Assembly: GCF_019649055.1 (NCBI RefSeq) | Contig: NW_026570238.1 | Coordinates: 496,001-560,000 of the forward strand | Direction: 5' to 3' | Source of the DNA: Paramacrobiotus metropolitanus | Lineage: Eukaryota > Tardigrada > Eutardigrada > Parachela > Macrobiotidae | DNA length: 64,000 nt | Part shown: positions 24,954-51,957 of the stretch, one piece after another | Layout of the letters: every line of letters begins with the position of its first letter | How positions within the stretch are numbered: position 1 is the first letter of the stretch | The notes under the pieces: model-generated | Database searches by the model: none | What the model was told of the DNA's origin: nothing | What the model saw: only the letters and a program-made list of their open reading frames with translations | Program-made: the position numbers and the translations under genes

Positions 24954-26480
24954 CAACGGTGGAGGCTGTCAATTCTCTTTCTTACATTTTCCGGATCCCG
25001 CAGATGAACTTATGACCAATCTATATTTTTCTGAAAACCACTAATCAAACATTTTAAATCTGAAGGACAATTTAAATGATGTTGCTAGTACATTTTGAAT
25101 ACTTGCAGTTTTTATATAATTATTTATACCGTGTTGTTCATTTCCCAGACAATACCAACATGCTCAGGTTGGGACATTTAAGATTATGTATTACTTAATT
25201 AAAATTTAACGCATACAAAGAGCTTCGATGACACTAGCCAGCTGTTTGCAGAGGCATCCATTGCAGATGAACAGGAATCTTGGATACCCGATTACTTACT
25301 GATAGGGAATGTTTAGGTCACCAATTCTGCAGGGTGCGATGTAACGTGTGTTAGAAATAAAGTAGTGGTCGATGTTGTAAAATTTGAAGATAAGCATATA
25401 TAGAAGTACACGTAATAGCATAATAAAGTTTACTTCGCATGTTGTAAAATAATTTTGTTAGAGTACGGCAGCATTAAAACATTGTTGTGCAAGATCGTTG
25501 TGCCGTGGTAATAACACACTCTTTCAGAGTTGCAGTACTTAAGCAATTACAACCTTTTTAAAGATGGAAAACGAACTTCAGTACGAGTACAGTAGTTTTC
25601 GATGCGGAGTTAAACTGACTTGTGGGCATAGTTTTTTTTAGCTATCTCCGTCTTACAATACGGTTTACTGCAAGACCGGCTTCAAGTTATAACAATTTTC
25701 ATTCTACTCTAGCCAGATTAAAATATCACGGCGAAATGTACGTAGTCGCAAAAGAAATCAGAATTCCATCAATCACCGATGGTCATTAATGTTTAATTAT
25801 TGGTATCACAGAGATTTGTGTGGAAGTATCCATGTGAACATTTTGAATTTTCACATTGCTACTTATCATTTGCGTCAACGTCTCGGACCCGTAAAACAGT
25901 TATGACAGCTGAATCTATCGTACCTATAATTCGTAAGCTTTGGCGATCGTTTACTTTCAGCACCAATAGAAGTCGTTTGCCTTCGATGATCGGCCCATCT
26001 CCTACGATAACCTAATGCCTATACGTCTGCGCATCCTCGGACGCCTTAAATCGGCTGAATTTATTTGCGCCTGCATTTCACGCGCATTAACACAGAAAAT
26101 CGGATGGCACAAAGCAGAGAGCACGCGTGCAATATAATTTGATCCTGGTCGTTTCCGAAACAGTAAACATTTTAGCTCTCAGAATTTTATTGTGTGACAA
26201 CGTGCGTCATATACTGACTTATCTTATCGTATTGTTAGGTTGACGATAGCGCTTGGATCAGCCTTGGACAGGTTGGACTGCCTGGTGAAATAGCACAGAA
26301 TGGTCGCTTCGTGATTGATTCCTTCGGTGCAGTTCTTGGAGCGCGTTCTTTGTGTGGAACTGGGAGTCCCATAATTGGACGACTACCCACTGTGTGGACG
26401 ACTGTGGCGAGGCGCGGGGTGAAGGAACCCATGCTGGGGATTTCAAGCAGCGCGCTACTAACTTCGCATTACCGTACAGA
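24954..26480. other. Divergent intergenic region and 5' UTR of GCKIII kinase
   Basis: The right part (from about 26240, after a TTGTTAG acceptor) is open in one plus frame up to the TGA overlapping the kinase start codon, and is likely 5' UTR. The frame at 25800-26015 is short and shows no domain. Nothing else is recognised. Confidence 0.45.

Positions 26481-26484
<4 letters not shown>
26431..26484 (+). promoter_or_regulatory. Upstream ORF overlapping the GCKIII start codon (ATGA)
   Basis: An ATG at 26431 opens 17 codons that stop at TGA 26482-26484, sharing bases with the kinase ATG at 26481. This layout is compatible with termination-reinitiation, which would lower or regulate translation of the short form. 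It holds only if the transcript includes this segment. Confidence 0.4.
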
Positions 26485-40499
<14,015 letters not shown>

Positions 40500-40775
40500 T
40501 TTAGCACTCCAATTCCTTTTATGAAAGAAACGAAGATTGTGTTTCGTCCTTGGTTGGTTTCGTTTCTTTGTACACTAGTATGGTGCCCGGTTAGTTTGGC
40601 CATTTTTGTCGTATGTTTAGAGAAAATTAATTCTGTTTATAGTGCGTGTTTCTGTAGAGATGTGTCGTATTGGGTATAAAACTTTTTTTGTTGGGAATGC
40701 AACAAAATTTTTCGGTTGTTTCTTTATTCTTGTGATACAAATATTTGCTGTTATTTTTGTCGCTATTGCATGGGC

Positions 40776-40781
40776 AATAAA
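40776..40781 (+). terminator. Candidate polyadenylation signal of GCKIII
   Basis: AATAAA, 277 nt after the kinase stop codon at 40499. Confidence 0.45.
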
Positions 40782-41911
40782 AAATACGAACGTAGTATGT
40801 TGTATGAAATGGGTTTGCAACTTTACGCAAAGCATCACAAATGCGCAAATTAATTTAACGAAATCTTTGTCTTAATTTTCTTATAACGTGCTAAAAATTA
40901 GTTCACACTGTAATCAGAAGTCCAAATTCAAGGCTGCGTACCTATTTCTTATGAATCAGTGTAAAACTCGTTTGGCCAAGGAGAAAAGCATACGTAGAAC
41001 TACTTGTACAATTACAGACTGAGAGTGCAGACATTAGCATAAAAGTAATTCCATATCCATAGGCATTAGGCACTGCCATCCATATACAATCTCCCTTTAA
41101 TCGTTGGTCTCAAGATATCGGAGGCAAACTGAAAGTATTTTACGTAAAATAGAAATATTTAGAATGTCAATCGATTTTTGATTCCAGATCGCATTGTGCT
41201 CATGTAACAATTATGGGCAGCAACTCACATGATAGCGTTAATAATATCTCGTACTGAACAGTATCATTGGCCTCAAGAACGATCTTGTTTCCTGTTTTAT
41301 CCCATGCTGTTTGTTCAGGTTGGTCGTTCTAAGTTCCAACTGGGAAATTGCTCTCCCCCGTCTTGCGTCGAACGGAACCTATCACGCATTCATGCCGGGA
41401 TATGGCGGGCGCGCATAACTTGCTGACATCCACCTGTTCTATTGTCAACAATGCACTAAAAATTTTTCAACAACAGGAACAGTGCAAATAGTACGGGTTA
41501 CACAAAATGCCAGGCAAAGTGGATGATCCCTTTGGCTTACAATGCTCTTCCGGTTTGTCGCATTCTTTGGCGACGACCGTTCTTTTACTGGCTGGATATT
41601 ACTAGCCAGCGCGGTCAGCCTTGTATTCATGATGGCTTAGAGCTGGGGCATTTCTCGGCCTGTTGCTTTAATATACCATTTCTTCGCTTACTGTTAGGCA
41701 TAAAGCTGTTTACTAAAATGCAGAAGTAAATGTCCAAAAGTTGGCATTTTCCACATGTTGCACAACATCATCTCTGAGGTTCGCTTGGCGATATCAAAAG
41801 AATGTTTTGATAGCACTTACCAGCCAAAAGGTCACCAGCACACATAAAGCGTTAACAAAGGCTTTATTGCACTTGCAGAGTTCTGCTGGGCGGAGTTTAA
41901 ATAGTTACGAA
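40782..41911. other. Intergenic region between GCKIII and stomatin
   Basis: Tandem genes; the interval should hold the stomatin promoter and 5' UTR. Short open frames at 41229-41729 overlap on both strands and are unsupported. Confidence 0.45.
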
Positions 41912-44810
41912 ATGTCTGCAAGTCATACGAATGGGATTGTTGGAGATCCAGGTAATTCCAGAATTTGACAATTTTGTATTCTCGCTTTTTGTCAGAATCT
42001 GTAACTTATTTCCCTCCTGCGTCGTTATCATATTGTAACCCTAGCCTCGAGAACGCTCACGTACGCTCGTTACCATTCCTCTTTTTGCCTTACATACTTA
42101 CTTATCGCAAAATAATAGTCACAGAATGCATCAGCTCTGTTGCCTAACTGTAAGCGCTCATATCTTTTATTCATAATACTCGTACATTTATCAATACCTG
42201 TTTTTAGCATATAAAGACAAAGACTCCTCAGATCATACTCACGGATTTTGCGCTAGTTTTCTTACTTTTCTTTCGTGGATACTCGTGGTATTGACATTTC
42301 CTTTCTCCCTGTGCGTGTGTTTCAAAGTAAGCTGAGAATATATTATGGACAAAATCATAATCTGCCAGGATAACTGTGCCGGTGTATCTCGAGAACAGGT
42401 TGTTCAGGAATATGAACGAGCCGTCATTTTCCGTCTTGGTCGATTACTGCACGGTGGTTCAAAAGGTAGTGTTGTACACGTACCAACAACATGTTTGCCG
42501 ATAACACCATTTGTACTTATATATCTGGGTGTTTGTATTTCCAAAGCAATGTTACAGTATTTTAGAACAAGCTCTAACGGCCGGTACGATATTCTTGTTG
42601 ATGAATTCTGAAATTTTGAATAGGACCCGGCATTTTTTTCGTCCTTCCATGCATAGGTAAATTTTGTGAAGCATCTGCGCGCCTGCACAGTTAATTACAG
42701 TGCTTCTCTTGCAAATTATACTATCACTGAGTTTCTTTTGACTAGAGTGACCTCAGTCGTAACACATATACCTAAAATAACGAGTTTAGTGGTTTACCTG
42801 CATGTTATGTTCCAGAAGAATACACGAAGATTGATATGAGGTAAGTGGACAGCTTTACAACTTTAATTTTCAGATTACTGGTGTGTTAACTGAGCGGGAC
42901 AATTTCTCCAGGAGCACTTTATTTGAGATTCCTCCACAGGTTAGTGAAAAACCCTCGGTAAAACCTTGTGCGTATATTCGGTTAGAGTTATTCAAATGTA
43001 AGATTAGCGATATACTAATACTCCTCCACTAACGCTGTATTGTATTATCTTTTTCAGGAGATTCTAACCAGAGACTCGGTAATACGTTTCAACTTGTCCG
43101 TAAAAACACAGTCGCCAGTCAAAAACCTTTTCAGTCTGATTAATAATTTGAACCCGCTCTTTAGGTTACGGTTTCCGTTGATGCGGGTATGTACTACCTA
43201 CCCTAGGTTAATTCTGATTAATCACACTCTACTTGCCATCATCGTGTAATCGACGCAATAGTATAAACGGAACAGATCCATGTTCCAATTTTTCTGCTAC
43301 AAAATACCAAAAAACGTTTGTATCGGAATGAGAATTAACATTAACGTACCTGAAGAAGGTTCGCTCTTCGTAGCTAACAGCGGCTGTGATAAAAGTTTCA
43401 CTCTTAATATAATACCCTGATTGTACTATACTACATTGTATACTTACTACGTTTGTACTAATACTTTGCTATACTATACTATGTTTATACTGTGTTTGTA
43501 CTATGTTGTATAAATCCGTAAATATGGATAATTTCTACCGTACATATCTTGCGCTACGATGCTGATGTTGTGGACACACCGTTGCAGTGGTCTATTACCG
43601 AATTTCGGATGCTACGTTGTCGGTGAGGTTACATATGCAATAAGTACTCATTTTATCATCAAATATGTCGTTAGTAATTAAAAACCTCGACTAGTTGACA
43701 CATAATCTGAAAAAATTGTTGACAAGCTGATAATTAGTCCTTGTTGTGTGCAGGTGGCAAATGTGGAAAACGTGCATCACTCCACAAGGCTTTTAGCGCA
43801 GGTGTATATCAAACTTTTCTAACTGGAATAGACTGTATAAATAGATGTATAAAAATCGATATAGAATAGAATGAGAATCCATGTAAAAAATTCTGTTCAC
43901 TTACACAAAATAATTTTAACTTATTGCTTTTTACTTATTGCTTATTGCTTTTTATTGCAACTTTATGGCTATTTCAAGTAAAAATTCGTAACTTACGTTT
44001 GCATTATTTTTACAGACCACTTTAAGGAATGTTCTTGGGACGAAAGATCTGCATGGGCTGCTGTCCGATCGCGAAATAATTAGCAGCATGATCCAAGTAA
44101 AAATAAACGCTAAAACCTTGGTAGTCGATTATTTTATGGTTTCTAAGAAGATTTCCAGCGATCTGCAACTTTCTCCTTATAAAAGGTCAACGATTACACT
44201 ACAGATAAAATCATTTGATAAATTAGTGATCTGCAGTTGCGGCACATATCGGGAATTTGGAGCTCAATGCTCAACTAATGCTAGTTTCCATTTTTTATTT
44301 TGCTTTTAGAACAGCCTGCTGGAATCCACAGATGCGTGGGGCATAAAAGTGGAACGGGTTGAAATGTATGCTTCTCAGGCTGGTTAATTAAGTAATACTG
44401 CCCTAGTGATGCGCGTGTGTTTTGTTTGATTAATACAGCAAGGATGTACGGCTACCTGTTCAGCTACAGCGAGCGATGGCAGCGGAAGCAGAAGCCGCTC
44501 GTGAAGCGAGAGCGATGGTATGGACTGTAGTTCTTGTGCAATTAAATTATTAGTAAAAGGCCGTAAAATTTAGTAATAATTTTAAATAGCTGAACTGTAT
44601 TAACTAACTTAATAGGTTATCGCGGCAGAAGGTGAGCAGAAAGCCAGCCGCGCACTGAAGGAAGCAGCGGATGTGATCGGGGAATCACCTGGTGCAATGC
44701 AACTCCGATATCTGCAGACGCTAAATATGATCTCCGCAGAGAAGAATTCCACCATTGTATTTCCTATCCCTCTTGACATGATCAGCACCTTAATGAAGAC
44801 ACATTTATGA
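41912..44810 (+). CDS. Stomatin (band 7 / SPFH integral membrane protein)
   Basis: Membrane scaffold that oligomerises under the plasma membrane and tunes ion channels, as do stomatin, MEC-2 and UNC-1. Fourteen exons: 41912-41951, 42208-42326, 42399-42465, 42624-42656, 42816-42840, 42912-42939, 43058-43078, 43165-43186, 43588-43622, 43754-43801, 44016-44096, 44310-44365, 44439-44517, 44616-44810. All phases agree; 282 residues, the usual length. Cys28 sits in front of a hydrophobic hairpin ([14 protein letters not shown], with the conserved Pro45), then [104 protein letters not shown] and the oligomerisation tail [13 protein letters not shown]. Seven consecutive exons are only 21 to 48 nt. 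No signal peptide, as expected for a monotopic protein. Confidence 0.95.
43420..43512. repeat. Degenerate TACTATACT-rich tract
   Basis: Low-complexity run of TACTATACTA, TTTGTACTA and similar words in a stomatin intron. Confidence 0.6.
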
Positions 44811-47582
44811 ATTATTAGCGAAAAATTGTCGGTGTTAATAAGTACTAGTACCGCTTTCTTGTACCGTGTACGAATGATCTATCGTTCCCATTTATGCCGA
44901 TTTATACCTACAGAGTATGTACATATTACATGCGTGCATTTATGCATGTTGCTGCTTCTAACGTTAATAGTTAGATTGTTTGTGCGAAATACAAATGTAC
45001 GTTTAAAACAGCTTTGTTGCACTGATGAACTTTGAAAACAAAACGAATGTATCGACAAAACATACGCGTACAAAAGTTACAATAATAATGCTCTTCTTTA
45101 CTTTACTTACTTCAAAGAATATCAATCATAATTGTCATCATAAGAGAACATCTACTTACTTTACTTAATCACGCAAGTGCACGTATAGTTGTATAGTAAA
45201 ACCTCCGTCGTGGACAAACCTTATAAATGACGTGTTCCGAATTATCAAGGACATATTATACATTGTTGTTGTCGCATATGTGCTACATTCACCGGATGGA
45301 GAAACAAAGAAAAGTCAAAATGACTCGCAAAATGACGTCACGACCTTATTTTATCGCACAACCTTTAGCTTTTTGAAAGCAGTAATTATATTTCGCGCAA
45401 TCGTCGCCGCTAGTTTCGTAATCACGTTTTTCACACAGCCGTAAGATTGGAGTGACGTTAATGGATGCAAAACAAAAGGTAGGATCAATTGCAACCAAAA
45501 TCGCTGCAGAGCATTAACCTAAAACTAGCTATAGCCAACTAAATGTGAACGTTGTAATTTATTGGTGATGGACAAAGATTAATCCCTTCGCTCGCTGACA
45601 TAATGGGATGCAGAAAAAACCTATTTCAGCTTAATGGCAAATAAAACGAAGCACGACGCTGTTAGTTGCGGGTGTACGTAGTTATTGTACTGCGCATCTG
45701 TTTAGAATAATCTCGTAGTGCAATCCCGTAGTGCAATTTGCTTTAAATAGGTAAGCTGTCTAAGTTCATGGGCAATAATATACTTACAGTATATGCTGCA
45801 ATGAAGGTATTTTGGTAGAACGAGCCGACACCCACTGCTGAATATGCTGCTGAGCATCAAAATCAATTAATTTTCGACTCTGTGTAACCTGTATTTTGTG
45901 CTACTTGTGGAAGAGAAAATAATAGTCACAATTTGACTGCGTAAAGTTACCAGAATCTACATTGTTTCTTAAACGCACTATGGTTAACAATGTTGCGGTG
46001 TTTGAAATACAAAGAAGCATCATTACTTATCATTACAAATGCAACAAGCATAAATTAATTATCAAATCTAACTTTAGAAGCATACTGCGTCGATATCTCA
46101 GCAAATTAATCTCCATTTGCAAAATTAATTAATTTTAATTTCTGTATTTGGCATTCCTCTACCTATACGTACAGCAGAATGGCATTTCAGCTGCTTTGTA
46201 GAATTGTACGATATTTCGGTATGACACGTGCCACGCTTATAGTTATGGCTAATGTTATTCTGGTCTTTTTCTATTGCAGCGTATGAAGTGATGATTAATG
46301 CCATCACAAAGGTGTTTACGCCTGTCAAAATACGATTACGTACCCTGATTAATGATGAAAAATCAGGCCACAATTTAGCACATGCGCAGTACGTATACTG
46401 AACGGCAATACCGAAATGACAGATTAATTACAACATAATAATATGCACCTGCTGTACAACAACTATGTGTGAAGTTACTGTGAACTCCGAGCGCATTTAC
46501 TATAAACTCCATCCGACATTGAATTACGGTAGGGCAGCTCGTTGACCACAACGATCTTTGGATGCGACTTATCCATGTATCATTACGACCATTTAATTTG
46601 AAGAACGCGAATCAATACTATTACCACATTGCTTTTCCACACCAATAACTCTGCACTATCTCGTCGTTTGTTTTACTATATAGCAAGCTTCTTTCTTTAT
46701 CTTCTATATAACACATATATACGAGTATAACACCTCTATATAACAGTTTATAATTTCCTCGGATGCGATAAACTACATCCTGTATGTACACTTTAAAGTT
46801 TAGCAAATTGATACCAACCACGCATTCCGACATATAATTATAATAGTAATCCGAAATAACGTGAGGGCATAGACTCCTATATAGATCACAGACTTTTTAA
46901 GGCTCGTACTCGTACATTAAGGCTCAAACATTAAGTTTCTCAAACATTGCGTTTACGTACAGCATTGCAGTTGACATACTCTAGGACGGAAAATAATTTC
47001 CAAAAGGATTTCCATTGGCAACGTAAGTATTTTGTTTTCAAGATCAATTCAAATCGATCAAGATCACTTTCAAGATCACTTTCTAAGTGAATAGAATATA
47101 TACCAAACCCAAAATATTTTCGCTTTGTGTGACCGTATAGCAAACTTTCCAAATTTTTTCCTGTAGTAATTCACAAATGATTTTTATGCCGAAGTCAGGT
47201 CATCCGGCTACAATCAGGACATCTTTTTCAGAAAGTGGCTATCCGACTGCAACCGCGGCGGTTTACCGTTAACTTCATAAAAAAAAACTGTCATTAACTT
47301 ATCATAATTGGCAGCCCTGACAAAATCTTACCCGCAAGAAAGTTCACGCCGTATTATATTAACCTATACACACCGACCGGCATATTTTTCAGCATGAATA
47401 TAAAGGTAAAATCTTTAAGTTCATTCGATCAGACATTGTCGACGCATACTGGTATAATATTGTACACTGTGCTATCGCAAAAATCCTAAAGGAACAGGCT
47501 ATTTAAATTTTGTATAGAAACTTTGTGTGTTCATTTCATTGTGTATTTTGCGCGGAGTTTGGTACACTTCCTCACCTTCAAG
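44811..47582. other. 2.8 kb intergenic region without recognised gene
   Basis: Holds the stomatin 3' UTR and, at the right, the promoter of the small peptide gene. Minus-strand frames at 46125-46373, 46621-46833 and 46940-47152 are AT-rich and show no domain or splice context. Two copies of the octamer TACGAGTA/TACTCGTA lie at 46720 and 46907. Confidence 0.5.
47500..47507 (+). promoter_or_regulatory. Possible TATA-like element of the cysteine-rich peptide gene
   Basis: TATTTAAA about 75 to 80 nt before the start codon at 47583. Position and sequence fit a core promoter with a short leader; no other evidence. Confidence 0.25.
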
Positions 47583-48183
47583 ATGAAATTAATGCTTTCG
47601 CTTGCTTTCCTCGTGTTGGCAGTTTTGAATTGCACGGTTGCGTCCAGCAAACACAAAAAGGGTAAGTTAGTATCAGGTTCTAAAATTTTTGAATGATTAG
47701 ACGACGAATGCATAACGATCCGAAATAATTACTATGGGGAAACCGAGTATTGGTAAGTAATGGTTACGTAGAGCGCCGGATAGGTCTGTTACTAGCGTGA
47801 GTATTTACAACTATGCTTCGCTTAATTCTGCGAATCGCACCTCAGTCTGAAATACAAAGTACAATAGGTACTCTGTTAATATCCATTTGTTCCAGCAAGC
47901 AGTTTGCCTTACGTATGCAGAACATACAGTGGTAAAGTACGTATATTTTTTAGCACATTTTATTTTTTTTATGTGCTTTGGGTTAATTTTAGCAAATTCC
48001 GGCGCTACCGTTGAAGTCAACAACTGCTTGGATTTTTCGCGCTTTTGTTGCCATGAAGTGACTGTTGGCGTCAACGGATGTCTCAAAGCGGGACGAGTGC
48101 ATGGATGTTATTGTGATGTGTTCCGTGGTCCCGTTCAAGATCCCGGCAAAAGCGAAAACCGCCGTCCGGCAAAGAAAGGATAA
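47583..48183 (+). CDS. Small cysteine-rich secreted peptide, paralog A
   Basis: Two exons, 47583-47661 and 47993-48183, joined in phase 1; 89 residues. The N-terminus MKLMLSLAFLVLAVLNCTVA is a classical signal peptide. The mature part has one compact motif with six cysteines: NCLDFSRFCCHEV, then GC, then GRVHGCYC, that is C-x6-CC-x9-C-x8-C-x-C. The tail is basic and Pro-rich (SENRRPAKKG). The same framework, intron position and intron phase recur in the opposite-strand gene at 49798-50545, so this is a duplicated family. I do not recognise the family. The size, signal and disulfide framework suit a secreted effector, antimicrobial or cuticle/gland product; which one is not shown by the sequence. 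Candidate poly(A) signal AATAAA at 48415. Confidence 0.82.
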
Positions 48184-48414
48184 CAGAGTTATGAAGAAAA
48201 GCGCCTTATATGCCCCAACGGATTTTGCTAAACGGCACATTTTAATGGAAATTAAGTACAGTCTTATCATGATCTGATTAAATTTGTTATGCTAATTTTG
48301 TTGATCCAAATTTCTACTTTACTCTTTGTAATTTATTCTTTGTATGCGCGGTACGTAAAGCAATACTCGTTGTTGGCTAACAGCAATATGCTATAATGGC
48401 ATACCTTTTTATTT

Positions 48415-48420
48415 AATAAA
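48415..48420 (+). terminator. Candidate polyadenylation signal of peptide gene A
   Basis: AATAAA 232 nt after the stop codon. Confidence 0.5.
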
Positions 48421-49797
48421 ATTTCTGGAAACATGCAAAAGAGTGTTTTAATATCTCAGTAATAAGAGAACGAGTACATTTCCGGACTAAAGCTAACTGA
48501 TTAAACTGCTTGAGCCGCACTCTCACTGAGTTTATTTCAGCTTATTTAAGGTTTTGCCTGGTTGTGAAATCTCGATTTATGTACGTAGCATTTGGTACGT
48601 AAGCCATCTGCATTCTCAAGCAATTAACCTCCAGGTGACTATATACAAAGTATATGCGTTGCATGCAAGCAAGACGATTGCAGTTAACCTAAGCAGTTAA
48701 CCTAAGCATGCATTGAATTTATGGAAAGCTATCGTTTTTAAAAACTGTAATTATTTATTTATTAGTGCTAACAATCAGCGGAATCTGGCTGATGTCATTT
48801 TGACAACTAGGCTCACTGTGTCGTAATAATTACGTAGTTGCACCGAAAAAAAAACGGCAGCCATGCACGATTGAGTTTTAACCGGTGAAGGCGTTAATAA
48901 AAACAGTGTCTAGGCGGCACAGAAATAACGAGTGCTCATCATGTACTTCATAACACAATAGTTACAAGTGCTCTAGTTCAAAAGATGCAGTTCTTTAACA
49001 CAACGATAGTGCAGAAATGACCGATCGGTAGAATTGTTCTGCATTCTGGAATGTTTAAAAAGCAGTGCATATACATGTATATGCACAGTTTTCTCGCAGA
49101 CTTCTGTATATCATTCAATTATAGTTGGATAGATAGTTAAAATAAAACGTTGTGCGCACAGCAGCGCACTGCGCTGCACGGCACCGCAGTCATTGTGTTA
49201 ATTTATTATGTTTATTACCTGCATCCCTTCGTATTTACGAGTAGCTGTTTGTTTGTGTCAAATTCAATGTGTCACAAATTTTGATAGAGTAAAATCGTTT
49301 CACAATTTTCCGCTTGCAATTTTCCGTCCGAACTAACAGCCATTAGATAATAATTATTATCTTAATAAGTGATGAAATGATTAAAAACAGCACAGACTTC
49401 TAGTATGCGCGTATGCAAATTGGAGTAGTGTTATCAAATCAACTTGAAGTACTGTCCGAGTACCGCTCGTGCTAGTATTCACTATTGTACAGATATAAGC
49501 AATTTGTAGTTGTCTGTGGGATGTTTATTGTCGAAGGAGAACACTTACAAATGGACATAAGTGGGATAAGAAGGATTCGCAAATCGTATACAAATTTAAA
49601 CAATACCGTGCAAAGCCATGATTATGGCAGAAAATAATATCGCATAAAATGTAATACAATTTTGCAAAAGGTTGCCGTTGTAAAAATTTATCGCAAGATA
49701 CCTCCAAACGGTTGTATGATCCAGTTTCACGATGTGCTTCCGGAATGCGGTCCAGCCGGCTCTCCAGTAAGTTATACCTACAGGTATTTATATCTTT
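48421..49797. other. Intergenic region between the two convergent peptide genes
   Basis: AT-rich; no exon recognised on either strand. No third copy of the cysteine motif was seen here. Confidence 0.5.
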
Positions 49798-50545
49798 TTA
49801 TCCTGTTCGGCCATTCTTGTGTGTTTTCTCGTCGGTGCATTGGCAGCCGGTGTTCCCTCGCGTTGCCTTGATGCATCCGATAACTTTAAACTGGGACGGC
49901 ACCGTGTGGCAGCAGAATCGTTCGAAGTCCAGGCAGTTCGAAATTGTTATCGACCGTTCGGCGCTTGCTAAAATACAAAGCAATTTAAGCAATATTATAA
50001 TAATTATTACTTGTGGACGTCTAGGAAACTGTGAATGCTATCTTTTTTTGTCCGTTACAAAAGTATGCCGTTACAAAATTACTTATTCGTCTAACCGGGT
50101 AAGCAGTTGTTGATTTAATACTGGAATCGTTGCTTAGGCAAAAAGGCAAGTTGCAAAAAATTTGAAAACTACAACACAATGAGAACAAACTAGAAAACGT
50201 TGAAAAGTGAGCACACAGCAAAACTGCAAACAACATTAATGCGGTAACAACAGTTATTAAAATACTACTAATTTGGAATTAAACGCCTGATTTCGCCGCA
50301 TGGCGCGGTATACATGATTTATGATAACAATTTTTCTGAATATAAAAATAAGACATCCGAGTTACAATAAATTTACGCAATGTCTTACCCTTTTGATATT
50401 GTTTGGCAGGGAGGAACTGGTGCGGCAAATCAATACGTCCTTGGCGATTATAATAGCGCAGTCCATGGTTGACCCGTCCACTGGTAGATGCTGCAGCAAG
50501 GGTCACCAGAACGGCCAGGCAGATTCCCACAACTTGAAAAGACAT
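49798..50545 (-). CDS. Small cysteine-rich secreted peptide, paralog B
   Basis: Exons 50545-50389 and 49967-49798 on the minus strand, joined in phase 1; 108 residues. A signal peptide (MSFQVVGICLAVLVTLAAAS) is followed by a basic, Tyr/Gln-rich pro-like segment of about 32 residues (for example HGLRYYNRQGRIDLP) that paralog A lacks. The second exon carries NCLDFERFCCHTV, IGC and GNTGCQC: C-x6-CC-x11-C-x9-C-x-C, six cysteines as in paralog A. NCLDFxRFCCH is identical in both except one residue. The acceptor-side codon in both is Ala formed across a phase-1 intron. The first exons differ strongly, so the pair diverged outside the disulfide core or exchanged first exons. Function not known. Confidence 0.82.
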
Positions 50546-51957
50546 TATTACTGAAGTCGCGAAAGTGAAAATTACGTAAAAATGAGTGCCCTCAAATTCA
50601 AGCTTTCGAGTCTAATAAGCCGAAAGTGACTGATATGATGGTTTTGTTTCAGAAAAGCTCTTGCATATTACGCTGAATTAACGCAGAAATGACTGTGGTG
50701 TATCGAATCTGTATGGCAATTATTATAAAGGCCAGTCAAAATGTTAACGACGAAGCTGATTGCTTGGTTTTTTTTATGGTCAGACAACCATCGGAACTAG
50801 CACTGTGCACCAATTCATGTTCTTCTTCACCATTGTTCGTCACCTTCACGACGTGCGCATCTTCATGCAGTTTTCGCAAATCTACCGTCACTTATGGCGA
50901 GATTGCTTACTACACTTACAATTAGTTGCAGCGGCGCTCGGAATACAGTAATGGTTTGCCAAATAAAGCATGGAAATACAAAATATTGTACGTTATATGT
51001 GTGCTAAACACAAAACTGGTTATGTAACAATGCAAACTCTTTTACTGTAAAGCAGAAGGATTAAGAACTGCTTCACTGCTGATAGGCATGCCGCATAGAA
51101 CGGCACATTTTAGAGGCCGATACAAGAGATGCTGCGCAGCTGTGATCTCGTTTCCGGTAACCTTAAAGCAGGTTATGATTACTGTGTTTTTCATGTTTAC
51201 ATAATTCCAGCGCAGCAATAAGCTAAGCTTTTTAACCCAGACATGACGACGATGAAAAAATGCATCACTTTCTCTGCCATGTGCAATTACCGCGCCCTTA
51301 CGAAATTATTTTGAACTATCATAAATTATTTGAACTCTTTCTTGCAACGAATACCGCATTCAGTTAGAACATCTAGATTTTTATCGCTAGCATGATATAC
51401 TGGTATCTTGTTCATGTTTGTGCTGTTTCCGGCTAAAAGATTTTAGATACATTTTTGAGAAAATTGTACGTATACGGTGTTAGGCTTCCTCTTTTTAGCG
51501 ATGCGCAATTGTAAGCAAACCATCTGCTATTAATTTTGTTATTCTTGGTCTTCTGCATCCTAATTTTTTAGACAAAAAATAATATGGTCAATACTGGGAT
51601 GTTTAATTGTGAACGCAGGTTCACATAGTTTTTACTTCGAATTAATCAAATGTTTCACATGTACTTGATCAGCAAAATTAAAATATGTATTCATGTTAAA
51701 TTTTCTGTAGTCATTAATCTGTTTAACTCTCTAGTCTTTACTCACGAAGTCTGAATCATCGCTCACATTGTGCGTTTGAGTCTAATTTGTACGACGGCAC
51801 CCGCAGATAATGCAACACCTTTTTACCAAATGCTAATGGCTCCCACTCGTCACATATTTCGCGCATCGGTACTTCGCATCTCGTGTCTGCTTTCATTCAC
51901 GACAGCACCTGCGACCTTGTTTTGAAAACATCAAAATCACACAACAAAATTAAGAAT
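50546..51957. other. Intergenic region between peptide gene B and the FASTK/RAP gene
   Basis: Both neighbours are on the minus strand, so it holds the promoter of peptide B and the 3' UTR of the FASTK gene. The frame at 50689-50951 (+) is not supported by homology. Confidence 0.45.
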
